This document shows positions 33,889 to 43,275 of a stretch of DNA of 64,000 nt, one piece after another. The position numbers were made by a program, and so were the translations under genes. How positions within the stretch are numbered: position 1 is the first letter of the stretch; every line of letters starts with the position of its first letter. The notes below the pieces were generated by a model. The model searched no databases. It saw only the letters and a list, made by a program, of their open reading frames with translations, and had not been told where the DNA came from. The stretch is from Bradyrhizobium sp. CCGUVB1N3 (GTDB lineage Bacteria; Pseudomonadota; Alphaproteobacteria; Rhizobiales; Xanthobacteraceae). The DNA is taken from assembly GCF_024199925.1 (NCBI RefSeq), contig NZ_JANADR010000001.1:930001-994000 (forward strand), read 5' to 3'.

Positions 33889-35476
33889 ATGCAGCAGGAT
33901 TCGAACGATCACTCAGAGGTCAGCACGGCAGCCGGGATGACGAGGCGCCAACTGCTCGATTGTGGTCTCAAGATGGGTGCGCTGTCATTGTTCGCTGGCG
34001 CCGCGAACGCCCAGCACGCGATGCACGACCATGCCGGCGCCTCGCACGCCGCCGACGATGGGCATGGTGCCGGAGACGCCGGTTCCGGCCATGGACCAGC
34101 CGCTGGTCGAGCCCGAGGTGCGGCGGTCCGTCAACGGCGTACTGAGCACGACCCTGCGTTGCAGCTACGATTATCGCCAGATCGGCGGCGTCAGGCTCTA
34201 TGTCAGATCCTATGAGGGCGGCAGTCCGGGCCCGACGTTGCGCATGAAGCCCGGCGACACACTGCGGATCAAGATGATCAACGACCTGCCGCCGAACCGC
34301 GACGGGCTGCCCGCCGATATCAGCCATCCCCACCAGTTCAACAACACCAATTTCCATTTCCACGGCTCGCATGTCAGCCCGAGCGGCATCGCCGACAACG
34401 TCATGCGCTCGATGGCGCCCGGCCACAGCTACAGCATCGAGATCACGCTGCCGGCCGATCACACCAGAGGCACCTACTGGTATCACCCCCACCACCACGG
34501 CAGCGCCGACATCCAGATGTCCAGTGGCATGGTGGGGGTCGCCATCATCGAGGGCGATTTCGCCGACGTTCCGGAGATCACGGCGGCGCGTGAGCGCCTC
34601 CTGGTGCTCACCCAGGTCGTCTTTGATGCCAACGGCATGATCGAGAATTTCGAGACGCTGTTCCCGGAGACAGCGACGCGGTTCCTCGCGATCAACGGGC
34701 AGCGGCGGCCGGCGATCGAGATGCGTCCCGGCGAGGTGCAGCGCTGGCGCATCCTCAACGCGGCCTATCAGGACGACATGCTGCTCGATCTGGAGAAGCA
34801 CGACCTGCACGCGATTGCTTATGACGGCATCCAGCTCGGCGCCGTGCAGCCGCTGAAACAGCTTTTGATCGCGCCGGGCCAGCGCGCCGACATCCTGGTG
34901 AAAGCCGGCGGCCCTGGGACGTATGCCCTCAACGCGGCGCCCTACGATCAGGGTCATCCGTCGCCGGTCGGGCCCCTCGCGCGCATCGTGGTCTCGGGGG
35001 CGCCGATGGACATGAAGCTGCCGCGCGCTCTTCCGCCGGCGCCGCTCGCGACCATCAAGGACAGCGAGATCACCAACCGCCGCAAGGTGGTGCTGTCGGC
35101 GACAGCGCCGGAGGCCGATGCCGCCGGGCATTGGCAGGAGTTCGGCTTCTTCATCGACGGCAAGAAGTTCGATCCCACGCGTATTGATCATCGGGTCAAG
35201 CTTGGGGCGGTCGAGGAGTGGACCATCGTCAACACGCATGAGCATGACGACCACGTCTTCCACATCCACACCAACCCGTTCCAGGTGGTCTCGGTCGCCG
35301 GCAAGGCCTTAGCGACGCCGGAATGGCGGGATTCCGTGATCGTGGAGCGCAAGGGGGGCCAGGTCGTGTTCCGCTCGCGCTTCCTCGATTTCACGGGTGT
35401 CTTCATGCTCCACTGCCACATGATGAACCATGAGGAGATGGGCATGATGCAGACGGTCGAGGTCTATAAGCCCTAA
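33889..35476 (+). pseudogene. Multicopper oxidase with frameshift between Tat signal and body
   Basis: A Tat signal (MTRRQLLDCGLKMGALSLFAGAANAQ) and a His-rich linker are encoded from ATG 33889 in one frame. The complete three-domain laccase-like body, from MDQPLVEPEVRRSVNG on, is in another. Removing one G from the GGG at 34060-34062 would join them as DDGMVPETP. Copper motifs in the body are intact: HFHGSH, HPHHHGS, HIHTNPFQ and HCHMMNHEEMGMM. If the frameshift is real, only a cytosolic form from an internal ATG (34058) could be made, which could not fold with copper in the usual place. Confidence 0.82.
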
Positions 35477-35547
35477 CCCTCGGGGGAAATTGCGGGAATT
35501 TGGCGTTTGACGGGGGAATCCGGGTGCGGCCGGGCTTCCCCTGAGGG
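35477..35547 (+). promoter_or_regulatory. Long leader hairpin before the ABC-F gene
   Basis: CCCTCGGGGGAA (35477-35488) and TTCCCCTGAGGG (35536-35547) form 12 consecutive pairs (one G-U) around a 47-nt loop. The right arm ends about 48 bp before the ABC-F start. It may be an attenuator or the terminator of the upstream gene; no T-run follows directly. Confidence 0.45.
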
Positions 35548-35595
35548 CCTGCATGGCCTATGACGCTGCAACGCAAAAATCCCCAAAAAGACCTC

Positions 35596-37218
35596 ATGAT
35601 CCGTCTCGACAACGTCAGCAAGCAAGCCGGCCACCAGATCCTTTTCATCGAAGCCTCCGCCGCCCTCAACAAGGGCGAGAAGATTGGGCTTGTCGGCCCG
35701 AACGGCGCCGGCAAGTCCACGCTGTTCCGGATGATCGCCGGGCAGGAGCCGCCCGATGAAGGCCAGGTCTCGATCGATCGCGGCATCACCATCGGCTATT
35801 TCAACCAGGACGTCGGCGAGATGAGTGGCCGCAGCGCCGTGGCGGAAGTCATGGATGGTGCGGGCCCGGTCAGCGCGGTCGCGGCCGAGCTGCGCGAGCT
35901 CGAGGCCGCGATGGCCGATCCGGACAAGGCCGACGAGATGGAGGAGATCATCGCGCGCTATGGCGAGGTGCAGCACCGTTTCGAGGAGCTCGACGGCTAC
36001 GCGCTCGACGGACGGGCGCGTGAAGCGCTGTCCGGCCTCGGCTTCAGCCAGGAGATGATGGATGGCGATGTCGGCGCGCTTTCCGGCGGCTGGAAGATGC
36101 GCGTGGCGCTCGCGCGCATCCTCTTGATGCGCCCTGATGTCATGCTGCTCGACGAGCCCAGCAACCATCTCGATCTCGAAAGCCTGATCTGGCTGGAGAA
36201 ATTCCTGCACGACTACGAAGGCGCGTTGCTGATGACCTCGCACGATCGCGAGTTCATCAACCGCGTGATCTCCAAAGTGGTCGAGATCGATTCCGGCTCG
36301 CTCACCACTTACACTGGCGATTACGAGTTCTACGAGCAGCAGCGTGCGCTGAATGAAAAGCAGCAGCAGGCCCAGTTCGAGCGTCAGCAGGCGATGCTCG
36401 CCAAGGAGATCAAGTTCATCGAGCGCTTCAAGGCGCGCGCGTCGCATGCTGCGCAGGTGCAGAGCCGGGTCAAGAAGCTCGACAAGATCGAGCGGGTCGA
36501 GCCGCCGCGCCGCCGCCAGACCGTCGCTTTCGACTTTCTGCCGGCGCCGCGCTCGGGCGAGGACGTCGTCGCGCTGAAGAATGTCCACAAGGGCTACGGC
36601 AGCAAGCGCATCTATGACGGTCTCGATTTCATGATCCGCCGCCGCGAGCGCTGGTGCGTGATGGGCGTCAACGGCGCCGGCAAGTCGACCTTGCTCAAGC
36701 TGGTGGCCGGTGCAAGCGATCCCGATCAGGGCACGGTGGCGCTCGGGGGCAGCGTCAAGATGGGCTATTTCGCCCAGCACGCGATGGACCTGCTCGACGG
36801 CGAGCGCACCGTGTTCCAGTCGCTGGAGGACGCTTTCCCGACCGCGGGGCAGGGGTCCTTGCGCGCGCTCGCCGGCTGCTTCGGTTTCTCCGGCGACGAC
36901 GTCGAGAAGCGCTGCCGCGTGCTCTCGGGCGGCGAGAAGGCGCGCCTCGTGATGGCAAAGATGCTGTTCGACCCGCCGAACTTCCTGGTGCTGGACGAGC
37001 CGACCAACCATCTCGATCTCGCCACCAAGGAGATGCTGATTACGGCCCTGTCGGATTTCGAAGGCACCATGCTGTTCGTCTCGCACGACCGGCACTTCCT
37101 CAGCGTGCTCTCCAACCGCGTGCTGGAGCTGACGCCCGAGGGCATCCACCAGTATGGCGGCGGCTACACCGAATACGTCGCCCGCACCGGCCAGGAAGCG
37201 CCGGGATTGCGGAGCTAA
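35596..37218 (+). CDS. ABC-F family ATPase (ribosome-associated)
   Basis: The 540-residue protein carries two ABC domains and no membrane segment. Domain 1 has Walker A GPNGAGKST, signature LSGGWKMRVALA and Walker B MLLDEPSNHLD. The central coiled linker (residues ~240-300) is rich in Q and K (EKQQQAQFERQQAMLAKEIKF), as in the ABC-F P-site-tRNA interaction motif. Domain 2 has GVNGAGKST, LSGGEKARLVMA and VLDEPTNHLD. Such proteins act on ribosomes to relieve stalling. I used ATG 35596 (MIRLDNVSKQ), the usual ABC-F start, rather than 35560. The leader hairpin upstream may control it. Confidence 0.9.
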   Translation: MIRLDNVSKQAGHQILFIEASAALNKGEKIGLVGPNGAGKSTLFRMIAGQEPPDEGQVSIDRGITIGYFNQDVGEMSGRSAVAEVMDGAGPVSAVAAELRELEAAMADPDKADEMEEIIARYGEVQHRFEELDGYALDGRAREALSGLGFSQEMMDGDVGALSGGWKMRVALARILLMRPDVMLLDEPSNHLDLESLIWLEKFLHDYEGALLMTSHDREFINRVISKVVEIDSGSLTTYTGDYEFYEQQRALNEKQQQAQFERQQAMLAKEIKFIERFKARASHAAQVQSRVKKLDKIERVEPPRRRQTVAFDFLPAPRSGEDVVALKNVHKGYGSKRIYDGLDFMIRRRERWCVMGVNGAGKSTLLKLVAGASDPDQGTVALGGSVKMGYFAQHAMDLLDGERTVFQSLEDAFPTAGQGSLRALAGCFGFSGDDVEKRCRVLSGGEKARLVMAKMLFDPPNFLVLDEPTNHLDLATKEMLITALSDFEGTMLFVSHDRHFLSVLSNRVLELTPEGIHQYGGGYTEYVARTGQEAPGLRS

Positions 37219-37296
37219 CATTCCCGTACGCGCCTTGACGCGTTGATGGCGCTCGCTACGCTCGCGCCGCTTTTTTGGAATGCGGGAGTTGCGAGA

Positions 37297-38787
37297 ATGG
37301 GCGGCTTGGTGATCAGGGGTGGCCGGGTGGTCGATCCGGCCAGTGGGATGGATGCCGTCGGCGATGTGGCTGTCATGGACGGCCGGATCGTTGCCGTCGG
37401 CACCGCCCTTGGGGGCGCCGAGCGGACGATCGATGCGACCGACCTCGTGGTGGCGCCCGGCTTCATCGATCTGCATGCGCACGGCCAGTCGATCCCTGCC
37501 GATCGCATGCAGGCGTTCGACGGCGTGACGACGACGCTGGACCTCGAGGCGGGCGTTCTGCCGGTCGCAGCCTGGTATCGCAAGCAGGCGGCGAAAGGGC
37601 GCGTGCTCAATTACGGCGCCTCCACCAACTGGGCATTCGCGCGTATCGGCGCGATGACGGGCTCCAACTCGGAAAGCTCGCTGGAGGCGTTCGGCAATGC
37701 CATGCGCGATCGCCGCTGGATCGACAACGTGGCGAGCGACGCCGAGGTGGGCGGCATCCTCGATCGCCTTGCGGGCGGGCTCAACGAGGGCGGCATCGGC
37801 ATCGGCATCCTCAACGCCTACGCTCCCGGCGCCGGCGTGCAGGAGCTCACTGCGGTCTGCCAGCTGGCGGCCAGCCATGACGTGCCGACCTTCACCCACA
37901 TCGCCTTCATGTCTCGCATTGATCCGGAAAGCGCGGCCGAGGCCTATATCCGCCTGATCGGCTATGCCGGCGCCACCGGTGCGCATATGCACATCTGCCA
38001 CTTCAACTCCTCCAGCAAGACCGACATCGAGCGTTGCGTGGAGCTGGTGGCCAAGGCGCAGGCGCAGGGGCTTCCGATCACGGTCGAGGCTTACCCTTAC
38101 GGCACCGGTTCGACCGTGCTCGCGGCCGCGTTCTTCAGCGACCCCGAATTCGTGGCGCGCAACGGCACCGGCTACGAGTCGGTGCAGCGGGTCGCCGACG
38201 GCCGGCGCTTCCGCGACCGGGAAGAGCTGCTGGCGGCGCAGGCCGCAGAGCCCTCCGCGCTGGTGCTCTGGCACATCCTCGATATCGAGAACAACGCACA
38301 CCATCGCAATCTCCTGGACATGTCGGTGCTGTACCCCGGCGGCGCGATCGCGTCCGACGCCATGCCCTGGACGCTTTCCGACGGCCGCACCTACACTGGC
38401 GATGCCTGGCCGCTGCCCAAGGATGCCACGTCCCATCCGCGCTCGGCTGGCTGCTTCACACGCTTCATCCGCGAGTGGGTGCGCGAGCGCCGCGCGGTGT
38501 CGCTGCTGGAGGGCATCCGCAAATGCGCGCTGATCCCGGCGCAGATTCTCGAGCACAGCACGCCGGCGATGCAGGCCAAGGGACGGCTCGCAGCCGGTGC
38601 GGACGCCGACATCGTGGTGTTCGACTACGAGACGCTGACGGACCGGGCGGAATTCTCTGCGATGAACCGTGCATCGGAAGGCGTGCGCCATCTCGTGGTG
38701 AGCGGCCATCCGCTGATCACGGACGGCGTGCTGGATGTGGCGGCAAGGCCCGGCCGGCCGGTGCGCCGGCCCGTCGCCGAGGCTTGA
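37297..38787 (+). CDS. D-aminoacylase-like amidohydrolase
   Basis: The 496-residue protein has the urease-like amidohydrolase start MGGLVIRGGRVVDPASGMDAVGDVAVMDGRIVAVG and the metal motif VAPGFIDLHAHGQS. FTHIAFMS, HMHICHFNS and AIASDAMPWTL supply further metal or catalytic positions, and the C-terminal GRLAAGADADIVVFDYET closes the barrel. This matches the N-acyl-D-amino-acid deacylase group, but the substrate is uncertain. ATG 37297 follows GGGAG. The next gene, a CobW-type GTPase, begins 3 bp after its stop, so metal supply to this enzyme by that GTPase is an attractive inference. Confidence 0.85.
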   Translation: MGGLVIRGGRVVDPASGMDAVGDVAVMDGRIVAVGTALGGAERTIDATDLVVAPGFIDLHAHGQSIPADRMQAFDGVTTTLDLEAGVLPVAAWYRKQAAKGRVLNYGASTNWAFARIGAMTGSNSESSLEAFGNAMRDRRWIDNVASDAEVGGILDRLAGGLNEGGIGIGILNAYAPGAGVQELTAVCQLAASHDVPTFTHIAFMSRIDPESAAEAYIRLIGYAGATGAHMHICHFNSSSKTDIERCVELVAKAQAQGLPITVEAYPYGTGSTVLAAAFFSDPEFVARNGTGYESVQRVADGRRFRDREELLAAQAAEPSALVLWHILDIENNAHHRNLLDMSVLYPGGAIASDAMPWTLSDGRTYTGDAWPLPKDATSHPRSAGCFTRFIREWVRERRAVSLLEGIRKCALIPAQILEHSTPAMQAKGRLAAGADADIVVFDYETLTDRAEFSAMNRASEGVRHLVVSGHPLITDGVLDVAARPGRPVRRPVAEA

Positions 38788-38790
38788 GGC

Positions 38791-39726
38791 GTGTCCGTTC
38801 CGGTCCTGCTCGTGGCCGGCTTCCTCGGGGCGGGCAAGACCACGGTCGTGAACCACCTCCTGGCGCATGCCGACGGGCGACGGATCGCAGCCGTCGTCAA
38901 CGATTTCGGCGCGATCAACATCGACGCCGAGCTGATCGCGGGCGCGGCCGACGGCGTGGTGAGCCTCGCCAATGGCTGCATCTGCTGCTCGCTCGAAGGC
39001 GATCTCTTGCGTACGCTTGCCGCGCTGCTGCGGCGTGATCCGCGCCCGGACGTCATCGTGATCGAAACCAGCGGCGTGGCCGATCCGGCGGATGTCGTGC
39101 GCAATCTGATGGATCCCCTGATCTTTCGCGAAGCGCCGCTGGAAACCGTGCTGTGCATGGTGGATGCGACGATGCAGGTGGCCATGCTGGACGACGCGTT
39201 GCTGCGATCTCAAATACGGGCAGCCGACGTGATCGCGCTGAGCAAGGTGGATCTGACTGATGCGGTCGCCATCGCGCAGATGCGCGGTGCCATCCGCGCG
39301 ATGCGCCCCTCGGCCGTCCTGGTCGATGTTGTCCATGGCGAAGTGCCCGCGGCGCTGCTGTTCGCACCCGACCTCGATCGTACGCCGGTGCCGCGCGAGC
39401 CGGGGCCGAAACGGCCGGCCGCCGAGCGGTTCGAGACCATGAGCTGGACGTCGGACAGGCCGGTGTCGCTGCCGCGATTGCAGCAGGCGATCGGCCGGCT
39501 TGCGCCAAAACTGGCGCGGGCAAAAGGACTGTTCGAGACTGTCGAGCAGCCCGGGCGGGTGATGGTGTTTCAACTGGCCGGCGGCCGGGCGACGCTGGCC
39601 GCGGGCGGGACTCTGCCAGTGGGGACACCGCGAACGCGGATCGTCTTCGTTGCCGAGATCGGAATCCTCTCGCGCGAGGAGATCGAGCGGATCATGGAAG
39701 GCTGCATCGAGGCCGGCACGGCGTGA
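38791..39726 (+). CDS. CobW/YjiA-type GTPase, probable metallochaperone
   Basis: The 311-residue protein of the COG0523 family has P-loop VAGFLGAGKTTVVNHLLAH, the metal motif NGCICCSLEGDLL (CxCC), VIETSGVADPADV and the base-recognition SKVDL. The C-terminal CobW_C domain is short and lacks the His-rich stretch many members have. Members insert zinc, cobalt or iron into client enzymes at the cost of GTP. Its GTG 38791 is 3 bp after the amidohydrolase stop, which strongly implies that this metal-dependent amidohydrolase is its client. No Zur site was recognised upstream. Confidence 0.9.
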   Translation: MSVPVLLVAGFLGAGKTTVVNHLLAHADGRRIAAVVNDFGAINIDAELIAGAADGVVSLANGCICCSLEGDLLRTLAALLRRDPRPDVIVIETSGVADPADVVRNLMDPLIFREAPLETVLCMVDATMQVAMLDDALLRSQIRAADVIALSKVDLTDAVAIAQMRGAIRAMRPSAVLVDVVHGEVPAALLFAPDLDRTPVPREPGPKRPAAERFETMSWTSDRPVSLPRLQQAIGRLAPKLARAKGLFETVEQPGRVMVFQLAGGRATLAAGGTLPVGTPRTRIVFVAEIGILSREEIERIMEGCIEAGTA

Positions 39727-39768
39727 GGCCTTCGACGACCGTTTCAAGCGGCGGTCCGTTCCAAAGCA

Positions 39769-39797
39769 AGATACGCCCGCAGCGAGCGGGCGTATCT
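39769..39797 (+). terminator. Bidirectional terminator hairpin
   Basis: AGATACGCCCGC and GCGGGCGTATCT form a perfect 12-bp stem around a 5-nt loop. It lies between the convergent CobW-like and PsiF genes and probably ends both transcripts. Confidence 0.8.
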
Positions 39798-39823
39798 GGA
39801 TCGAAAGCTAATCGCGCCGCGCC

Positions 39824-40072
39824 TTAAGCGCCCATCTCGCACTTCTTCATGAAGCTGTTCTTGGCAGCACCGGCCAGTGGCTTGCCGTCCGAGCCAACCG
39901 CCTTGGGCGTACAGGCGTCTTCCTTGCACTTCTTCATGAACGAGGTCTTGGCGGCGCCGGCCAAGGCTTTGCCGTCCTTGCCGACCGCCTTGCTTTCGCA
40001 GGTGTCCTCCGCGAAGGCCGAGCCGGCCGCGAAGGTGGCGACGACGGCAGCCAGGAAAATCCGCTTCATCAT
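39824..40072 (-). CDS. psiF: PsiF-repeat secreted protein
   Basis: The 82-residue protein has a signal peptide (MKRIFLAAVVATFAAGSAFAE) and two consecutive PsiF repeats of about 25 residues: CESKAVGKDGKALAGAAK and CTPKAVGSDGKPLAGAAK, each followed by a FMKKC ending. The family is phosphate-starvation-inducible in E. coli, but the function is not known. GGGAG precedes the first of two adjacent ATGs (40072 and 40069). No PhoB box was identified upstream. Confidence 0.88.
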   Translation of the reverse strand: MMKRIFLAAVVATFAAGSAFAEDTCESKAVGKDGKALAGAAKTSFMKKCKEDACTPKAVGSDGKPLAGAAKNSFMKKCEMGA

Positions 40073-40159
40073 GGGTGTCTCCCTAAACAATGGTTCGCGA
40101 ATTGGAACTCCGAATCGTGGCGCAATCAAGCAAGATCAGCGCTTGGCTTGGCGATCGCT

Positions 40160-41037
40160 TCAATTTTTCCAGCGTGCAACCGTAGCAACCGCCTTGGCCT
40201 GCACGTCGTTCATCGCGGCCTGGTTCGCGGCGACCGACTGGTGCCGTCGTGAGGGATCGTCGAAATCATGGGTCGCGCCGGGATAGACCGTGACGTCGAT
40301 CTTGCTGCCGGCCTGGCGCGCCCGGTCGGCCGCCTGCTGGCAGAACGCGGGCGACACCTCCTCATCATTGGCGCCCAGGAATAGGGCGATCGGCGCGGTC
40401 GTGGAGATCGTCGGCTGCAACAGCGCTTTCGGTCCGCAACCCGGATAGAACGCGAGTGCGCCGCGAAAGCCGGCAGCCAGGTTCGCGCCTTGCCGGATCA
40501 TCACGTTCAAAGCCGTGCTGCCACCGTTCGACCGCCCTGGAGGAAGATCTGGTTGCCGATCACATCGCCGCGGCTGCGCAAATAGGCGAGCGCCCCCTCG
40601 GCATCGAGCGGGCGCACGGTCTTCTCGTTGACGTCATCGCGATCAGGATCGTCATGGGTGAAGCGGCCGAAACCGTAGGCCTTGCCGCGCGGACCAAAAC
40701 TGTCCGGCAGCAGCGCGAGATAGCCGCGTGCTGCCCAGTATTGGCCCCACATCGCATGCCGTTTCGACAGGGTCGTGGCATTGCAAGGCGAGGAGACCTT
40801 GGGGCCAACGGCCGTGCAGTCCGCGTTGACGTTGCTGGAATAGGGCCCGCTGCGGCCGTGCAGCAGCACGATGGCGGCAGCAGGACCCGCCGCTTGCGGG
40901 CGGAACAGATAGCCGACGAGCTGCGTGCGGCCGTCGGCGCTGCGGAAATAGACAGTCTCTGGTGCGGCTGCCGCATCGCGGATCAGCCATATCGAGGTGA
41001 TCACGGCCAAGACAAGACGGATGAAATGGGCTGGCAT
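40160..41037 (-). pseudogene. Dienelactone-hydrolase-family protein broken at the nucleophile elbow
   Basis: The N-terminal frame (from ATG 41037, signal peptide VLAVITSIWLIRDAAAA) runs through AIVLLHGRSGPYSSN to IFLQG and then loses register and stops. The C-terminal half continues in another frame from STALNVMIRQGANLAAGF to the catalytic-type histidine in YPGATHDFDDPS. Inserting one T near 40535 would restore LQGWSNGGS, the serine elbow. Without it the protein lacks the nucleophile and cannot be active. Intact relatives have about 290 residues, matching the sum of both parts. Confidence 0.8.
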
Positions 41038-41123
41038 GCTCGTTGGAATCGCTGGTCCACGGGTAGGAGACACCGGTGGACGCGAAGATTCAACTCCGCT
41101 CGCACCGCGCGCTGAGCGGCGCC

Positions 41124-42086
41124 TCAGACGCCGCGGGCGAGCAATGCCTTGAAATCGGCACGCGCGCGCTGCGCCTCGGCGCGTGCGGTTTCGGACGCTT
41201 CACCCATGCTGAAATAGCCGTGGATCAGGCCGGCGCCCTCGTGAAGCCTGACCGGAACGCCGGCAGCTTCCAGGGCCCGCGCGTAGGCCGCGCCCTCGTC
41301 GCGCAGCGGATCGAACCATGCCGTCGTGACCACGGCCGGCGCGACGCCGGCGAGCGATTTTGCACGCAGCGGCGAGGCGCGCCAGTCCCGCGCGTGGCCG
41401 GGGTCGGCCAGATAATGACCGGCAAACCATTCCATCACCGCGCGCGACAGGAAATAGCCGTCTGCGTTTTCGGTGCGCGAGGGGAAGCGCGCATTTTCGG
41501 TCGTATCAGCATAATTGCCGACCACGTCGGTCGCGGGATAGACCAGAAACTGTCCGGCGAGTCCGATGCCGGCGTCGCGGCAGGCAATTGCGGTGACTGC
41601 TGCGAGATTGCCGCCGGCGCTGTCACCGGCGATGCCGACGCGCTTTCGGTCGCCACCAAATTCCGCGATGCGGTCGAACACATCGCGTGCCGCGGCAAAG
41701 GCATCCTCGAATGCGCCGGGAAAGCGCGTCTCCGGCGGGCGCCGATAGTCGACGGAGATGACGACCGCGCCGGTCTCGATCGCGAGAAACCGTGCCTGCC
41801 GGTCATGGGTGTCGAGATCGCCGGCAACCCAGCCGCCGCCGTGGAAGAAGATGACCGTCGGCGATGGGGCCGATCCGGCGCGATAGACGCGCGCAGCGAG
41901 CGGTCCCGCGCCGCCCTTCACCTCGGTATCCCGGACTTCGTTCACGGGCGGGGGCGGCACCGCGGCGCGCGCCGCAGCTAGTGCGCGCAGGGAGTCGCGG
42001 GTGCTCTGCGGCGTCATCGTCGCGGGATCGCGCAGCGGCAGCAGCGGGATGATCTCTGCAATGACGGGATCGAGGGGGGCGGCCAT
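41124..42086 (-). CDS. HSL-family alpha/beta-hydrolase esterase
   Basis: The 320-residue protein of the hormone-sensitive-lipase group has the oxyanion motif FFHGGGWVAGDLDTHD (about residue 80), nucleophile elbow IAGDSAGGNLAAV (about 150) and the late histidine in AGLIHGYFSMG. The catalytic aspartate is probably in the WFDPLRDEG segment. It has no signal peptide and would act on short acyl esters in the cytosol. It is divergent from the nitroreductase gene (42239), with a 152-bp gap. ATG 42086 is the only strong start. Confidence 0.88.
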   Translation of the reverse strand: MAAPLDPVIAEIIPLLPLRDPATMTPQSTRDSLRALAAARAAVPPPPVNEVRDTEVKGGAGPLAARVYRAGSAPSPTVIFFHGGGWVAGDLDTHDRQARFLAIETGAVVISVDYRRPPETRFPGAFEDAFAAARDVFDRIAEFGGDRKRVGIAGDSAGGNLAAVTAIACRDAGIGLAGQFLVYPATDVVGNYADTTENARFPSRTENADGYFLSRAVMEWFAGHYLADPGHARDWRASPLRAKSLAGVAPAVVTTAWFDPLRDEGAAYARALEAAGVPVRLHEGAGLIHGYFSMGEASETARAEAQRARADFKALLARGV

Positions 42087-42238
42087 CGGCGGGTCTTTCC
42101 AGGTTCTTGCCAGGTTCTCGGCAGGGTTCTTGGTTTTGCTTGCGCACTAGCATAGGTTTCGCGCGCCGCCAGGGCAACCGGCGGCCGCGTCATGACGAAT
42201 TGCGTGGCGCGGAAAGCAGGAGAGGCAGGGGGAAGAGA

Positions 42239-42916
42239 GTGGATTTCGAAACGCTGGTGCAGTCCCGTCGCAGCGTGCGCGGTTTCAAAAAGGATCCGGT
42301 GCCGCGTGCAGTGATCGAGGCGATCATCGATGTAGCCAAGCGCGCGCCGTCCTCGATGAACACCCAGCCCTGGCACGTTCATGTGCTCACCGGCGCGCCG
42401 CTCGAACAGGTCCGCCGACGCAACATGGAAGAGATGGTCGCCGGCGCCAAGGTCGAGCGCGACATCGTCAGCCATGGCGAGTACCAGGGCATTCATCGCA
42501 CGCGTCAGGTCGACATCGCCAAGAAATTGTTCGGCGCGATGGGGATCGCGCGCGATGACAAGCCGATGCGGCAGGATTGGGTGCTGCGCGGCTTCCGCCA
42601 GTTCGATGCGCCGGTCTCGCTGGTGCTCACCTATGACCGCGTGCTCGACCCCGGCGCGGTCTGCCACTTCGATCTCGGCGCGCTCTGTTACGGCATCGTG
42701 CTCGCGGCCTGGGACCGCGGCCTCGGCTCGGTGATCAACGGGCAGGGCATCATGCGCTCCGACATCGTGCGCGAGGTCGCTGATATCCCCGACGACGAGG
42801 TCATCATGACCTGCGTCGCCATGGGATATCCGGACGACACGTTTGCCGCCAATGCCGTGCGATCCGATCGCGAAGAGAACAGCGGGTTCGTGCGTTTCGT
42901 CGGATTTGCCGACTAA
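42239..42916 (+). CDS. Nitroreductase-family flavoprotein
   Basis: The 225-residue protein has the FMN-binding pattern VQSRRSVRGFKKDPVPRAVIEAIIDVAKRAPSSMNTQPWHVHVL at the N terminus and GALCYGIVLAAWDRGLGSVINGQ followed by EVIMTCVAMGYPDD, which shape the dimer flavin site. It would reduce nitroaromatics, quinones or similar using NAD(P)H. The start is GTG 42239, about six bases after AGGGGGAA; the longer frame upstream has no site. It is divergent from the HSL esterase and so may be coregulated with it. Confidence 0.88.
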   Translation: MDFETLVQSRRSVRGFKKDPVPRAVIEAIIDVAKRAPSSMNTQPWHVHVLTGAPLEQVRRRNMEEMVAGAKVERDIVSHGEYQGIHRTRQVDIAKKLFGAMGIARDDKPMRQDWVLRGFRQFDAPVSLVLTYDRVLDPGAVCHFDLGALCYGIVLAAWDRGLGSVINGQGIMRSDIVREVADIPDDEVIMTCVAMGYPDDTFAANAVRSDREENSGFVRFVGFAD

Positions 42917-43071
42917 AGGTTGCATACTCAAGGTGCGCGCTGCGCTTGCCAGCAGAATATTCTCTCGCCGAAATTTTTGGTGCGGACTCCCAACCGGCTC
43001 TTGCAATCTCGACTCGTCAGGAGGAACAATAAGGGCGGTGAAAGGTTTGTTGCTGGCGCGAGGGAATTGAC

Positions 43072-43275
43072 ATGCGGCGGCTGGCTAGCCTGGTGCGATG
43101 GTTGCTCGGGCCGCGAGTGCGGTATCCGGTTGATGATGATCCAAGTCTCCCCTTCACATCAGAAGAATTTTGTCGACTGATCAGCAGCGGCAAGCACGAT
43201 GACATGAAGCGGCTGGCGGAGGGCTTGTCGTGCCGGTCGATCCCGCACCGCGCCAAATACCGCGCGACGCATTGA
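43072..43275 (+). CDS. Hypothetical small protein
   Basis: The 67-residue frame starts at ATG 43072, seven to eight bases after an AGGGAA site, and reads MRRLASLVRWLLGPRVRYPVDDDPSLPFTSEEFCRLISSGK, an amphipathic start followed by an acidic middle. A 10-codon frame from GTG 43038 stops 1 bp before its ATG, which may be chance. The stop falls inside a 14-bp tandem repeat. No family is recognised. Confidence 0.5.
   Translation: MRRLASLVRWLLGPRVRYPVDDDPSLPFTSEEFCRLISSGKHDDMKRLAEGLSCRSIPHRAKYRATH

Noticed and set aside
35473..39747. A 1424-codon open frame on the minus strand
   Set aside because: It runs antisense to the ABC-F, amidohydrolase and CobW-type genes, all of which have clear motifs. 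Its composition (His, Arg and Asp rich, no domain) is what the complement of high-GC coding DNA gives.
43038..43070. Ten-codon leader peptide before the small gene at 43072
   Set aside because: AGGAGG lies too far from its GTG and the next purine run too close. Nothing about its residues suggests attenuation.
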